A stretch of DNA of 64,000 nt from Siphonodentalium dalli (GCA_032622095.1 CP136065.1:96045343-96109342); one strand, 5' to 3'; positions 43,312 through 55,820 are shown, counted from the first letter of the stretch. The notes: generated by a model not told the origin, from the sequence alone. Translations and numbers: made by a program.

Positions 43312-45545
43312 AGCAACACACATTGCTGTTCTGGATCACGTCTAAGCATGACGACGAAACTATAGTAGCAATCCAAGTCACCGGCATTAAACATATACAG
43401 TAAATACACGCACGTTTGCATACTTTCAGACAGGAATTGCACGGCATTTTCAGTAAAGAACTTCTTCAGCGAAAACACTTGAATTTCACATATCTTCATT
43501 GCATATAGCATCTGAACAGTTACTAAAAGAAGAAAAAATGATCAATTTGACAAGTTGCAATGTTTGATGAAATTGTTATAATAATTAATAATTGCACTGT
43601 GACAAGACAAGCAAACCACCAACTATACAAGGTTTCATTTGTGTCATAATTTGGAGATAATTGTTCATTTGTGTCATAATATGGAGATAAGTGTTCATGG
43701 TATAGCAGCATATTATCCCAATTTATTAAATTGAAGAATGAAGCAGCCATTAATTGTTCAGCCAATGAAATATGCTTTCTGTTCCACTCAACGTCTCAAT
43801 TTGTTGACTATGTCATACATAAATATAATTATGGTGGATAGTTTGGATGTGGTTATGGACCTAATTCATAATTTGTCACTGATAAAAGAATCTCAAATAC
43901 ACATAAATAGTTATGAAAGTTGTATAAAAACAAATTAAGTTCACTGTCATGATCTTCAGCTATGATATCACGGATATATAAACTGCACTTGTAGAAAGGT
44001 TTTCGTGGCATTTAGTATTTATAAGCAACATATCCTCGCGCAAATACGCACATAATCGACCTATAAGTGAAATAGGTACATATTGTGATTACTTGATTCT
44101 GAAATAAGCAGATAATGGTCTCTTACAAGTTATTTCGTTTTATGGCGCGGGCCACAATAAAAACACATGTCAAGAGCATACACCTGAAAAGTCATGAGTT
44201 GGCTTAGTTGTGTCATTGTCCGCACATAATCTGCTCAGAATCGCCTCATTGTGAGTCGATAAAAGTGGCTAAAATGTTCAAATTTTCAGCACATTATCGA
44301 CTCAAACTGAGGCGATTCTAAGCAGATTATCTACATAAACAAATTTCTATAATAAGCAGATAATGTGCTAGTTTTCGGGAGAACAGGATGAGTATAATTT
44401 ATAAGCGGGCTTACAACTCCCAGTTGATGTTTGAGATTATTTTCTGATAGCATGTGGATTCTGTGTGTCCACAAGGTATGTGATATTTAGACTGAAAGCC
44501 CATTCAGTCACTACAAGAACATACCCACAAAGGTTATCAGCATCAGTTTAATAACAGCTCAGCTCCCATTCTCGTGCAATGTCAGAATTTTTTTTCAAAA
44601 CAGTGACTATGCAACTTTCATCCTCAATTAAACATACATTAGCTACCGGATATTACCTGGGTCTGTACATCTGAGATAACTGAGTTGATGCCACGGCTCG
44701 TATATGCATGTATGCTATGTCACAACTCTCATCAAACAACAATACGGGTGTAAGTAGTGCTATGTAATAGGACCAGCAGTCGATGAAGATATGGAGGGAC
44801 TTGCCAACATACTGGGGTGGGGTGGTTTGGTATAGTGTGACACGTCTAACTTTGGTCAAATTTGTTAACAGTTGGGATTTTCATGCCTGAATCAGTAACA
44901 GTTGAAACATTCAGACCAACATAATGATAATGTTCTGACATTTCATATTCCCAACCAATATTTAGTAGAAACTAGTATTATACCATGCAAACTCTAATAT
45001 TAACATACTTGCTGTAAAAATGCTTTGTTCCGTTGGAAATTTTCCTGTCAGTGGAGCATGGGCTATGGGCTTGAATTTCGGATCAGTTGGAATGTTGGAG
45101 GTATATGTTATAAAGTTTCTTCTGAATAGTATGCGAAATATGCAATTTTCCATGGTATACTGGGGAAGGGTGAAGTTGAAGATTATAAATTGATTATCAG
45201 ACACTGAGCTCCTATGCTACAGCAATATCAGCACGGTGCTTCGTTACAATGGCTTGGCAACCTTCGATCACAATTAGGAGTACAGCATGAACCGGAGACT
45301 ACCTGGCTCTGCATGTACAAGTATATTTGAGATCGTCGCATTTGAGTCATGGTGCGTATCGGAATGCTATGTCACGTTTCTCTCCAGAGAACAATACGTG
45401 TATAATTTAGTCCGAGGTCCACCTAGGCTGACCGAGATATCACAAATAAGTGCTGTAGAGGTTACGAGTGCTCTTACCTGACAATATCAATGAAAATATT
45501 CAGCAATTCTCAGCACGTAGATGTCTTTGAAGTACATGCCACCTT
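43171..45545 (+). repeat. Segmental tandem duplication, unit 2
   Basis: Second copy of 40778-43150. Its right end continues into the 234-bp repeats at 45339-46040, showing that unit 1 was cut within that sequence. Confidence 0.9.
44221..44385. mobile_element. R element copy 3
   Basis: Duplicate of 41821-41985 carried by the segmental duplication; differs at several bases including CTGCTCAGAATC. Confidence 0.75.
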
Positions 45546-46040
45546 ACTGCCAGTTACTGGTCAGAGAACATCATTTGAGTCATGGTGCGTATCGGAATGC
45601 TATGTCACGTTTCTCTCCAGAGAACAATGCGTGTATAATTCAGTCCGATGTCCCTCTAGTCTGACCGAGATATCACAAACAAGTGCTGTAGAGGTTACGA
45701 GTGCTCTTACCTGACAATATCAATGAAAATATTCAGCAATTCTCAGCACGTATATGTCTTTGAAGTACATGCCACCTCACTGCCAGTTACTGGACACAGA
45801 GAACATCATTTGAGTCATGGTGCGTATCGGAATGCTATGTCACGTTTCTTTCCAGAGAACAATACATGTGTAATTTAGTCCGAGGTCCCTCTAGTCTGAC
45901 CGAGATATCACAAACAAGTGCTGTAGAGGTTACGAGTGCTCTTACCTGACAATATCAATGAAAATATTCAGCAATTCTCAGCACGTAGATGTCTTTGAAG
46001 TACATGCCGCCTTACTGCCAATTACTGGTCACAGAGAACA
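45339..46040 (+). repeat. 234-bp tandem repeat (3 copies)
   Basis: Units begin CATTTGAGTCATGGTGCGTA at 45339, 45572 and 45807 and are highly similar, running through AGAGGTTACGAGTGCTCTTA and AAGTACATGCC(A/G)CC. The third exits into CATTCGTGATTGCTC, which is also present in an older unit near 46645. Confidence 0.9.
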
Positions 46041-48036
46041 TTCGTGATTGCTCTTTAAATATGTCGGTGGTGGTCGGTTTATGGCAAAAGCTATTCAGTG
46101 AACAGAGACCATGTGTTAAAACTCCAAATTTAAGCAAAAAAACGAAGTTTGTTCTGGACTGTCGATTTATGCTGATTAGAATCCATATATAGGGCTTTTG
46201 TTTAAGTTGGACATAAGAACATTTTAATTTTGTGAAATAAAACGAGAGGCGGTTGCCTTGTTTGAAATAGATAGTTGAAAAAGCTCCTGAGTTGAAACAA
46301 TGTCAACACGATGTTTCAGAACATTGACTTGGCAAACTTCGTTCGCAACTGAACATAAAGCAGGTATCGGAGACTACCTGGCTATGTACATCTGATACCA
46401 GCGCATTGATGTCATGGCGCGTATCGGTGTCCTATGTCACATTTCTCGCCAGAGAACAATACGTGTATAATTTAGTCCGAGGTCCACATAGGCTGACAGA
46501 GATATCACAAACAAGTTCTGAAAAGGTTACGATTGCAGACACCTGACAAAATATGTACGGCCAAATCGATATATTAGGGACAATGTTGAGCAATTCTGAG
46601 CAAGTAGATGTTTTGAAGTACATGTAACATCATTGGTCCCAGAGAATATTCGTGATTGCTCTAGAAATTTGTCGGTAGAAGGTTTGTGGCCAACGTATCG
46701 GAATGCCATGTCACGTTTCTAGCCAGGGAACAATACATATATTATTTAGTCCGAGGTCCACCTAGGCTGACAGAGATATCACAGGCCATGTGTTAAAACT
46801 CCAAACTTAAGCCAATAAAATCCTAATTTTACTCTGGACTGTCGATTTACATGTATGATGAATAGAAGCAATAGAGCTTTTGTTTAACTTTAAAACAAGA
46901 ACAGTCTAATTTTGTGAAATAAAAACGTTGCACAGAGAGGGTGTTGCCTTGTCGGAAGAAGACAATCGGAAAACCCTTCATGGTGCAACAATGACAACAC
47001 GGTGTTTCAGTACATGGCCTTGGCAACCTTCATTTGCAATTAAGCAAACATCAGGTATCGGAGACTAGCTCTGCATGCATATTTGAGATTGTCGCATTGA
47101 TGTCACGGCGCGTATCGTTATGCTTTGTCACGATTCTCGCCGGAGAACAATACAGGTACTATTTAGTCCAAGGTCCATCTAGTCTGTTAACAATGCAGAT
47201 ACCTGACAAAATATTTACTCGGTGAAATCGATATATCAGGGAAGATATGGAGCAATTCTGAGCGCGTAGATGTTTGTACATATAACATCACAAGTCACAG
47301 AGATTGCTTTTGATATATGTCGGTGGTCGGTTTTTGGGCAACGCTATTTAGTGATCGGAGAACATTTGTTAAAACTCCAAAAAGCCGAGTTTTCTTCTGG
47401 ACTGTCGATTTATGTGAATTATAATCCATACAGCTTTTGTTTAAGTTGGACATAAGACCATTTAATTTTGTGAAAAAAAACTTTGCCTTGTTTCATAACA
47501 TGGACTTGGCAACCTTCGTTCTCAATTAAACATAAAACAGGTAGCGCGAACGAACGAACAAATATTTTATTATAGCGACGTGTGTATAGTGTATAAAAAC
47601 ATATCACATACATGTGACAACAATGTCGAGTAACAAAATAAGAACACACCCAGCCAATAATGCCTATAAATCACTTTGCACATTCAAGGGATAGAAAAGG
47701 TTTTGCTAAGAAGATCTTGTCTTTTTTTGATAAGCGCTCTGAAGAAATTTAGCTACTTAAAGTGGATATTGATTCATTAGCCGAGTAAGTAAGCCGACGT
47801 CACTAAATTGTGTCTGTCCATATTCAATCGCGATATATGACATCAGTTTTGATCGCAAGTGTGTATACGTTTGACAGTTAAGGAGAAAGTGTGTCTTGTC
47901 TTCAACTTGGCTACAATCACACAAAGAACAATATCTCTTATCCGAATCTTCCTTGTTATACCTCCCAGTCTCAACATTCAAGGGGAGATCACCGCATCGA
48001 AATTGTGCCATAATCGATCTTTCAGCTTTACTGGTG

Positions 48037-48433
48037 TTAAAGGTACGGTTGGCCTTGGTGGTGGGTATCCTGTAAACATATTTCCACCCGTCAAAAACCG
48101 CCACAATCAGAAAGAACAACAAAATGTAGACAGACTTTGTCCGTATACAAATAAGAAATATCGCATAAACAGTATGTTATTGTCATATTTTTGACCATTG
48201 TTATGTAAACAAAAGCATAAAAAGTTACTTTTCTGGTGTTTGTTTATATTATGATGGTAAGCATAAAGAGCGTTCTTTGTGGGTGAATTCCTGATATGGA
48301 ACGAATAAAGAGCGTTTATGTAATTTGTGTGTGTTTAGCCAGCAGCATTGTGTTGTCTTCTGTAACACAATCAGGCTCTTGCTTAGGTAACATATAGTAA
48401 ATCTTTATGATAACATGCTGTTTACGCCTTTAA
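48037..48433. mobile_element. T element copy A (internally deleted)
   Basis: Starts TTAAAGGTACGGTTGGCC and is intact to GCTGTTTACGC (48427). It then lacks about 110 bp and resumes only with the terminal CT(T)TAA shared with copy B. Inserted in LINE-2 between the codons for ERYV..L and KAERS. Confidence 0.8.
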
Positions 48434-48931
48434 AGGCACGTGAGGCCTTAGTTGTCGAAAATATTCATATTTGTTCCAATCACCGTAAACAGAAATACAT
48501 TAAAACGCATACAGTTTCGTTTATATATACCATGACCATCGCGTAAACAGCATGTTATCATAAAGATTTACTATATGTTACCTAAGCAAGAGCCTGATTG
48601 TGTTACAGAAGACAACACAATGCTGCTGGCTAAACACACACAAATTACATAAACGCTCTTTATTCGTTCCATATCAGGAATTCACCCACAAAGAACGCTC
48701 TTTATGCTTACCATCATAATATAAACAAACACTAGAAAAGTAACTTTTTATGCTTTTGTTTACATAACAATGGTCAAAAATATGACAATAACATACTGTT
48801 TATGCGATATTTCTTATTTGTATACGGACAAAGTCTGTCTACATTTTGTTGTTCTTTCTGATTGTGGCGGTTTTTGACGGGTGGAAATATGTTTACAGGA
48901 TACCCACCACCAAGGCCAACCGTACCTTTAA
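48430..48931. mobile_element. T element copy B (full length)
   Basis: TTAAAGGCACGTGAGGCC to GGCCAACCGTACCTTTAA, 502 bp including TTAA on both sides. Opposite orientation to copy A and sharing its TTAA. It contains the direct pair AACGCTCTTTAT and the inverted words TAAACAGCATGTTATCA / TGACAATAACATACTGTTTA. Non-coding: the 81-codon frame running through it is a shadow. Confidence 0.9.
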
Positions 48932-49910
48932 GAGTTACATATCTTTCTAATTCGTATGTGTGTTTAAATAATATATAAGTTCTCAATTTAGGTAGTTTTT
49001 TTTTGTATCTGCAGACCAATTACTCTGAAAATGTCTCGTAAGGGCTTCATGGCACTAATCGAGATTACACATTCGTCTATCGTCATATATGTTATTCATG
49101 TTCAGTATCTGTGTGATTAATTTAAAGTGGGCGGTCCAACTATCTTTCTTACAGTTTAAGATGTCCCATAAAAATACTTGTTTTGTAATTCTGCCAGCGT
49201 GCATGGTCAATAAACGGTTCTAGAATCTCATCATCGAATACCACCGAATCCATCCAAAATCGCAGTTAAGTGAGGGTAGAGGAGTGTAACGACCAACTCC
49301 CAAGAAATAGCGTAACGCGCGGTGTTGATCTGTGTTAATTGAGTGGAATGACCAAATCCCACACTTCACTGCAATAGTCTGTTACTGGAATAACACAGGA
49401 ATTATATAGTTTTTCATATGTTCAATACTTATTTCATTCAAATTATGAATTTTAGAAATTACAGCTCCGAGTGCACGCCCACCGGCTTTCACGAGGTTCT
49501 CACAATTCGCTTTAAATGGCATATGTTCTTCAACGATCACCCCTAAGTATTTCAAGCTGGGGACTTTGTCAATAGTTTGATCACACAAGCTGAACACAGA
49601 CAAGCTCCGAGTACGTTGTGGTTGCCGAAAATGGATAACCTTCGTTTTATTAGCGTTTATATTTACGCGCCATTTACTACACCATGAAGTAATCACGTCG
49701 AAAAGTAATTGTAAGTCATGTTCATGTTCTGCTGTCAGCGCAATATCATCAGCATATAATAAGACATAAATAATCATAGATACGATGCTCACTCCAATGT
49801 CGAGGCTATTCAATTTAGAGGCAAGATAATCTATGTATAAGTTAAACAGAGTATGAGACATATTTATGCCTTGCCGAACCCCTTTGGAACAATTAATCCA
49901 ATCGGTTTAC

Positions 49911-51092
49911 GTATCGCCGAGCTATCCCACAAAAACATAGCAATATCAATTTCGAAAATATATTAATATCCATTTAGAAAACTCTGACACGGAAAAAGTA
50001 CTTGAAATCGGTCGTCTTCACAGGACGAAAATAGCATTTTCAAGTACTGTTTTACGTCGCATTTTTGCATGAATACGCGGCTTGTTCAATTCACTTTGTG
50101 ATTCGTCGCTGTCCTGTCTTGGCATATCAGTCTTTACTTTCTCAATGTATACCGCTTATTGGTTTATTCATCTTGCCTTATCGGTATTCCACAGAATCAA
50201 AAAAGTTGTTCCCCCTATGATTATCATACCAATCTGTGCAACTTGTATGTATTTATTATCCCGCGCCAAATATGTCTAAGTTGTAGCTTTTAAATCGGAG
50301 TTTACAAGAGGCCCGTGGATGTACTAGTAAATTACTGAGGTGATGATTTTCTAAAACATATATAGATAAAGTTTTTTTAATTATGTATAAATAAGGTGTA
50401 TATGGAGGCGTATTAGCGCCACATGCCGTAATACATATAAGTTTAGGAATAAGATATCAAGTTTTACATGTAGCTATACATGGTAATTATAAACGCTACA
50501 AGAAGTTGTACATACAGCAACAACTTGTGAACGTTATAGCTACAAGTTACCTTTTGTTGTTTAGTTGTAGTTACAAAAAGTTCTTATAGTGGCTCTAATA
50601 TATGCTGCCATAGATTTAAAACCTCCGCGGGACTAAGTATAAGCACGTAAATCCTATATGGTGAAATTTACGTGGTATATTCGGCTGTTTCAGTGCAGCG
50701 GCGATCCTATCTATATGTCAGTAAGCGTGAAGTAATAGTCCACCCGTTAATGGACTGGGGGCAGATTTATAACAGGATATGATAATATCGCATAATGGCA
50801 TCAAATAAGACATATTAACTCCCGATAGCCTGAGAGAAACTCGACGTCGGTAGACGTGAAAAATCCAATATCGCGGCGCGGGTTGTCACATTTTGTTAAG
50901 CGCCAATAGAACGACAAAGCGAAGGTTTCATGGCGTCAGAAAATAACCCACTTTTACCGGTAATGGCTTTAAATGACTACCGGCGGTCAATCCCTTTAGT
51001 AATGAGTTATATGTGCCTTTTTATCCGTGGTTTATAAGGACAGTCACTCTCAAAATAATACACCAGGGGATAAACAGCGTGGATGATAGACA
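49911..51092. other. No supported gene; one imperfect hairpin
   Basis: CTACAAGAAGTTGTACATAC and GCAACAACTTGTGAACG (50497-50535) with nearby TAGCTACAAG words form imperfect foldbacks. A 65-codon frame at 50082-50279 is hydrophobic but has no recognised domain. Confidence 0.35.
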
Positions 51093-51386
51093 TTGTATTA
51101 TTCCACACTGTATTGTAGTATGTGGCGATGTTCTGACTTTAGCATATATAATACCGCATCAATATGTCGTGGCTTCGTGTCTCTGGATTTAGATGTCTCT
51201 GAGGACACTGCATATATGAGCAAATGCATGTCTCATTCTCAACCTAAATGTCCCAACAAAAGTGACGCCACAGCTAGCAGTCTCTTTGGAAACCCGACGG
51301 AAATCCTAACAGAGTTCCTTGGGGTTTTCAAAGAGACTGTCCGGCTAGGTGCCATGTGTTCGTCCGTTAACTGGTTATGCGCTTAG
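51093..51386 (+). other. Open frame containing a hairpin, probably non-coding
   Basis: A 97-codon frame overlaps an inverted repeat: TAGCAGTCTCTTTGGAAACC (51276) pairs with GGTTTTCAAAGAGACTGTCC (51325) over about 75 bp. The hairpin explains the local conservation-like look. No domain is recognised. Confidence 0.3.
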
Positions 51387-51404
51387 ACAAGGCAGGGGCG
51401 TAGC

Positions 51405-51700
51405 GACAGGGGTTTTGAGCGTCTCACCTCCAACTTTGGTCAAAAATATTCAACAGTTGTCAGGCCTGCCACAGCATTAGTTATATAGGTTGAAATTGTT
51501 CTCATTGTTTGATTTTCCAACCAGTAATTAGTGGGAAATATGTTGTTTTTAGACCAACAGCAGCATATTTGTTCTACTTTCGGTCAAACGTTGGTCTGAA
51601 ATGACCATCAGTTTGAAAATTTCAAACCTTAGGTGTGTCAGATGGAAAATTGCACACAGTTGGAAAGTTTTAGGTGCTAGCTGGAAAGTACCAACCCGAG
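51405..51700 (+). repeat. Dispersed CAACAGTTGGAAA repeat (copy)
   Basis: CTCACCTCCAACTTTGGTCA, TTCAACAGTTG, TTTCCAACCAGTAATTAGTG and GACCAACAGCAGC correspond to the blocks at 42420-42790. Confidence 0.5.
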
Positions 51701-52888
51701 GAAATGCAAATGGTATTTCGCGAACGTGTGGGAGTTTTATCTGGTTCAAGGGTGCGCTTGGAGATATCAAGGCGGACACTAGCCAAGGTCGTGGTTATTC
51801 CAACTCCACTTCCACTGGTGCTGATTGCGGCACATATACATGTAGGCCGTAACCTGATGATCATGCAAACTCATGTGCCGTTGCCTTTCTTGGGTTGATA
51901 ATGTTGGTAGCACTTCAGATGCCATGATATGTTATGCTTTAATCTCTAAGACACGAGTTCACGAAGTCTTATTGGCGAGATGTGCATTATTTGTGCTCAG
52001 CGTAAAAAAAATAATATATATATATATTTATTTATTTATTTACACATAAGAAGAATATATGGTAGTCTCTCGCCTCTCTATTGGTCATCGTCCACCTTAT
52101 CGTTATCGTCATGATCATATTCACATACATAAATTTCATCATTATGCTTATTCGAGGATGTCTTATAATACTAATAATAATACCAACAACAACTACTACA
52201 ACAACAGTCGCAATAGCGTGCGCACAATTTCAATATAGTTAATAAAATGTAATTTGTCTATAAACTTCTAGTTCTGATAAAGGGCTAAGTTTCTCAAATC
52301 AACGAGAGCAGACTTTTTTAGTAGCTCGTGCGATTGTCTTGGCAGTTGTCTATTAACAGTCAATCATAGATCGTTTGACAAATCAATTTTCGAATTGATT
52401 ATTCTAAATGACGAGTCAATAGAAGCAAAATATATATACCGGTACGTGTCATCTTAGATGATAAATTCACCCACAGGTGATCCATGTAGCTGTTACCGTG
52501 CCAGCCAAAATGGTACATGTTTCGGCTTACCGTTATGAGTAACCGTTAGCCCAAATGCCTGTCAAATCACCATTGGTTTTGTTGCTTATTCGATAGTATA
52601 TAACCATATCGAATCGCATCAACCCAGCCCAAATATATTAACAGATTTCAATTGAGACACACTATAAAGTGTGAGCCGCATCCGTGTTAGTACATGGAAT
52701 ACATAAACGTGTTGAACTTTTAAAAACTTCACAAATTTTCGTTCTGAAGTACACTATACAGTGAAAGCGGTCAGCTCGAATTAAAAGGTTACGCATTCAC
52801 TCCTTTGTTTCTCAATGGATATGAATGATATTTGGAATCTGTGTCCATATTGGGATATGGAATTTATAACCATTACACAAATATCACA
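51701..52888. other. No supported feature; AT-rich microsatellite
   Basis: (TA)n followed by (TTTA)n lies at about 52012-52041. Open frames on both strands at 51549-51898 overlap each other and show no domain. Confidence 0.4.
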
Positions 52889-53250
52889 TTTTTTTTTTTT
52901 TTTTTATTTCATTGAACTTTTTTTCGTTATGAAACACGGCCGGCTCCAAGCAAAAGGTGTAGGCGGCTTCTGCGCTTTTTGTATATACATGTAGGTAATC
53001 CGATTAATTGATCGGGAACTAATTGGCGATGCTAGACTATATATCTGTTGAAATGTATTACTTGTTTTGATGGCAGTTTGGGACATTCAAGGTAAATGTG
53101 GAAACGAATTAGACAAATTTATTTTATGTAAATCACAATCAATTCACAATGTTCCCGCATCTTGGATGTTATCATTTGAATCTGTCGGAAAACCATATAG
53201 GTCGCATTCTAAGAGCAGATAATTTTCAAACCGTACATGCATGATTAATC
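52889..53250 (-). pseudogene. Possible LINE 3' end with poly(A) tail
   Basis: A T17 run at 52889-52905 is the complement of a poly(A) tail on the minus strand. The minus strand just before it reads, across a frameshift, SNSFPHL and ECPKLPSKQVIHFNRYI, a pattern like the cysteine/histidine-rich C-terminus of LINE ORF2 ('H..LECPKL'). The adjacent 60-codon frame (52904-53086) ends beside the tail. No RT core is present and the match is weak. A processed transcript is the alternative. Confidence 0.35.
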
Positions 53251-53409
53251 TTCGTATCTAGGGGTAATTTTGCCATGTATTGTAAGTATCATGTGCATGG
53301 TCGCGATTAAACCAGACATCGCGTTCTGATATCAATCACGCTCGGTTTACGTTTTCGTCGTTTCTCAAACGATATAGACTCTATGGATATGTGTGCCAAC
53401 ACGTATGTA

Positions 53410-53565
53410 TCCTGGGCTGGGTGGAAACTACACCGAACGTTGCATTATGGCGTCAAGCGATCGGGTGAAATATCATATCTATAGACCCTATGGGTAGTTT
53501 TGCCATGTAACTAGCATGGGCTGTTTGGTGGAAACTACACTGAACGTTGCATTATGGCGTCATGT
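53410..53565 (+). repeat. Local 106-bp tandem duplication
   Basis: GGTGGAAACTACAC.GAACGT and TGCATTATGGCGTCA occur at 53420 and 53526, with GTTTTGCCATGTA between echoing 53266. A two-copy diverged duplication. Confidence 0.65.
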
Positions 53566-53844
53566 TTCATTCACGGTGGAAAAATTTGTAGGTTTCTCGA
53601 CATTACGGAATGAAACATTGTCATCATATATAGTTATGTCAGATTACCTCAAATATACATATGTATGTAGATGCGAATTTTTGAAGCTTCAATGTTAATT
53701 TATAATATTTCTCAAACATACGTAATTAATTCTTTGTAAAATAATTCATGTTTGATCTGATGCATACAACTGTTGTACCTTTCGGTTCAGGCGATAAAGA
53801 CAATCTACAGAGAGTAGCACGTGTATTGGAAACCAAAGGCTAAC

Positions 53845-54346
53845 TTAAAGGTACGGTTGGCCTTGGTGGTGGGTATCCTGTAAACATATTTCCACCCGTC
53901 AAAAACCGCCACAATCAGAAAGAACAACAAAATGTAGACAGACTTTGTCCGTATACAAATAAGAAATATCGCATAAACAGTATGTTATTGTCATATTTTT
54001 GACCATTGTTATGTAAACAAAAGCATAAAAAGTTACTTTTCTGGTGTTTGTTTATATTATGATGGTAAACATAAAGAGCGTTATTTGTGGGTGAATTCCT
54101 GATATGGAACGAATAAAGAGCGTTTATGTAATTTGTGTGTGTTTAGCCAGCAGCATTGTGTTGTATTCTGTAACACAATCAGGCTCTTGCTTAGGTAACA
54201 TATAGTAAATCTTTATGATAACATGCTGTTTACGCGATGGTCATGGTATATATGAACGAAACTGTATGCGTTTTAATGTATTTCTGTTTACGGTGATTGG
54301 AACAAATATGAATATTTTCGACAACTAAGGCCTCACGTGCCTTTAA
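53845..54346. mobile_element. T element copy C (full length)
   Basis: TTAA-flanked, starts AGGTACGGTTGGCC and ends CACGTGCCT. Same interior as copies B and F, opposite orientation to B. It is one of the best-preserved copies. Confidence 0.9.
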
Positions 54347-55820
54347 TGATATCGATTACCTCTGCGGTGTTTGATCTCTAATTTTATATTTATATCATAG
54401 ATCGTACGTGGGTTGGCACGGTTGTTTTCGTGATACATGTATATACTAAATGCAAATATATCGAACAAAACTGAGCGTATAAAGGCAGTTACATTTTATT
54501 ATTTTTGTATAATAATATAATATATCAAATTCACGTTGAGAAGAACCCCGTCGGAAATTAAAGAGCGTGGATTCCTGGGTAATTTCGATACTGAGATATT
54601 TATGAGCGCCACATGACTGACTCGTAGATCAGGGTCTATTCCTCGAGTTTCTACGGCACGACGCTATATTGATTGGAAAGCATCATTATCCGCGAGGCCT
54701 GCAGACCATGTCGCTCTCCACAAGGCTATAATTTGCGCATGACAATGATTATGGGTATTTGCATCTCGGAAATGCTTAGAAAGCATTACATCATTTCGCG
54801 CACACAGAGAACATTTTCTTTTCTTCGCTATTACACATGCTACTGCATGGACTTATGTTTGTCCTCCGATAATCTCTGTTCCAAATCAAAAATCATTTTA
54901 CGTTAAGAGTATAATCAAAGCCACTCGTATTGATCTAACCTTTATTATTCTAATTTATTACACACATAACCGTATTTTATGTGGGTTAAAGTACCCGTAG
55001 TACCGAGAATTTACATTTAACCGCGATATGACACTCCAATAACATAAACGCATCTACAAAGAAATAGAAACTATTCATTTCAACTAGAAAAACAAATTAA
55101 GGGGGTCCCGTTTTTTCATAACGGTTTCCACAGAAAGTATATATGTATGTGTTTGCCTCCTGGTGTAGTTGTAGTGACTGAAACTGACACGCTCAAAACA
55201 AGCATTGATGCTTCAAAAATACATAATTTAACATTGAATAGGCCTGATTGTTTCTCTCTGGGTATCTTCGAGATGTCATTAGTTTCCGTTCGTGTATAAC
55301 ATAATATAATTAGGTATTCAAACACTGTGCGTTACTATAATGTATTGCGAACCTTTTTTTCTGAAAATGCAGCCATAGAAAACCGCGGATTGTGAATGTG
55401 AATAAAAACACAGGTACCCGGGGGGTCGTGACAAAAGTTGCAGACACATGCAGTGTTGAAAAAAATAATTTTCGCTACCTGACCATCCACCCCCAACTTT
55501 TTGGGACCCACAAGCGGGGACGTGGCGACATGGGATGTCTAACGCTCCCCCCTACCCGATTGGTTGTTTTTCGATATATATTTTGGGACAGACATTGACA
55601 TTCTACAGAAATGGTCTACGACTAAACATTGTTTGTCGATATTTAAATTTATTATGAATTCGGCATTAATTGGTGCACCTGACGCAGAAATTCCGTAACT
55701 TCCGATACCAACATCCATTTTGTACGCTATCTTGAATAGCTTTCCAACGATGCCAAATTTACTTTGTTTATTGCATGTATTTTGCAGTTGCATTTGTCTG
55801 GTAAGCGGAATATTGGCTTT
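54347..55820. other. No supported gene
   Basis: Several open frames of 68-102 codons (54673, 55116, 55392, 55539) show no domain I recognise. The right end merges into the 32-bp minisatellite. Confidence 0.35.

Larger units (their letters stand above)
42190..47545 (+). repeat. Long array of diverged about 0.7-1-kb units
   Basis: A landmark series recurs: (A/G)TGTTTC(A)G..CATGG..TTGGCAACCTTCG, AATTAAACATA, GG(T)A.CGGAGACTACCTGG, CTCTGCATGTACA, TTGATGTCATGG(C/T)GCGTATCGG, CTATGTCACGTTTCTC.CCAGAGAACAATACGTG, TAATTTAGTCCGAGGTCCA and GACAGAGATATCACA. Occurrences start near 42205, 42855, 44605, 45250, 46325, 47020 and 47500. The last is cut by the LINE-2 tail. Short open frames in several units are not preserved as a set. 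I see satellite-like behaviour, not a gene family, but coding ancestry cannot be excluded. Confidence 0.7.
47546..49910 (-). pseudogene. LINE-2: non-LTR retrotransposon pseudogene split by two T elements
   Basis: Minus strand, high to low: SKGVRQGINMSHTLFNLYID, the catalytic LLYADDIALTAE, INANKTKVIHF, LKYLGVIVEEHMPFKANCE, GRALGAVISKIHNLN (to 49382). Past a stop come LFLGVGRYTPLPSL and KLRTYILFKHTYELERYV (about 48935), then the T insertions, then ERSIMAQFRCGDLPL and the zinc-knuckle-like RYCSLCDC...VEDKTHFLLNC (about 47880). These are the palm, thumb and C-terminal regions of a LINE of a different group from LINE-1. Stops and shifts occur, and the 5' end is truncated near 49910. The 3' tail is a (TTCG)n microsatellite at 47547-47560. 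Confidence 0.85.

Noticed and set aside
45287-45714. Repeated 64-74 codon frames as a small gene family
   Set aside because: They follow the 234-bp tandem repeat, and the frame is not held in older units at 46420 and 47100. Kept as a repeat, with the doubt noted in the findings.
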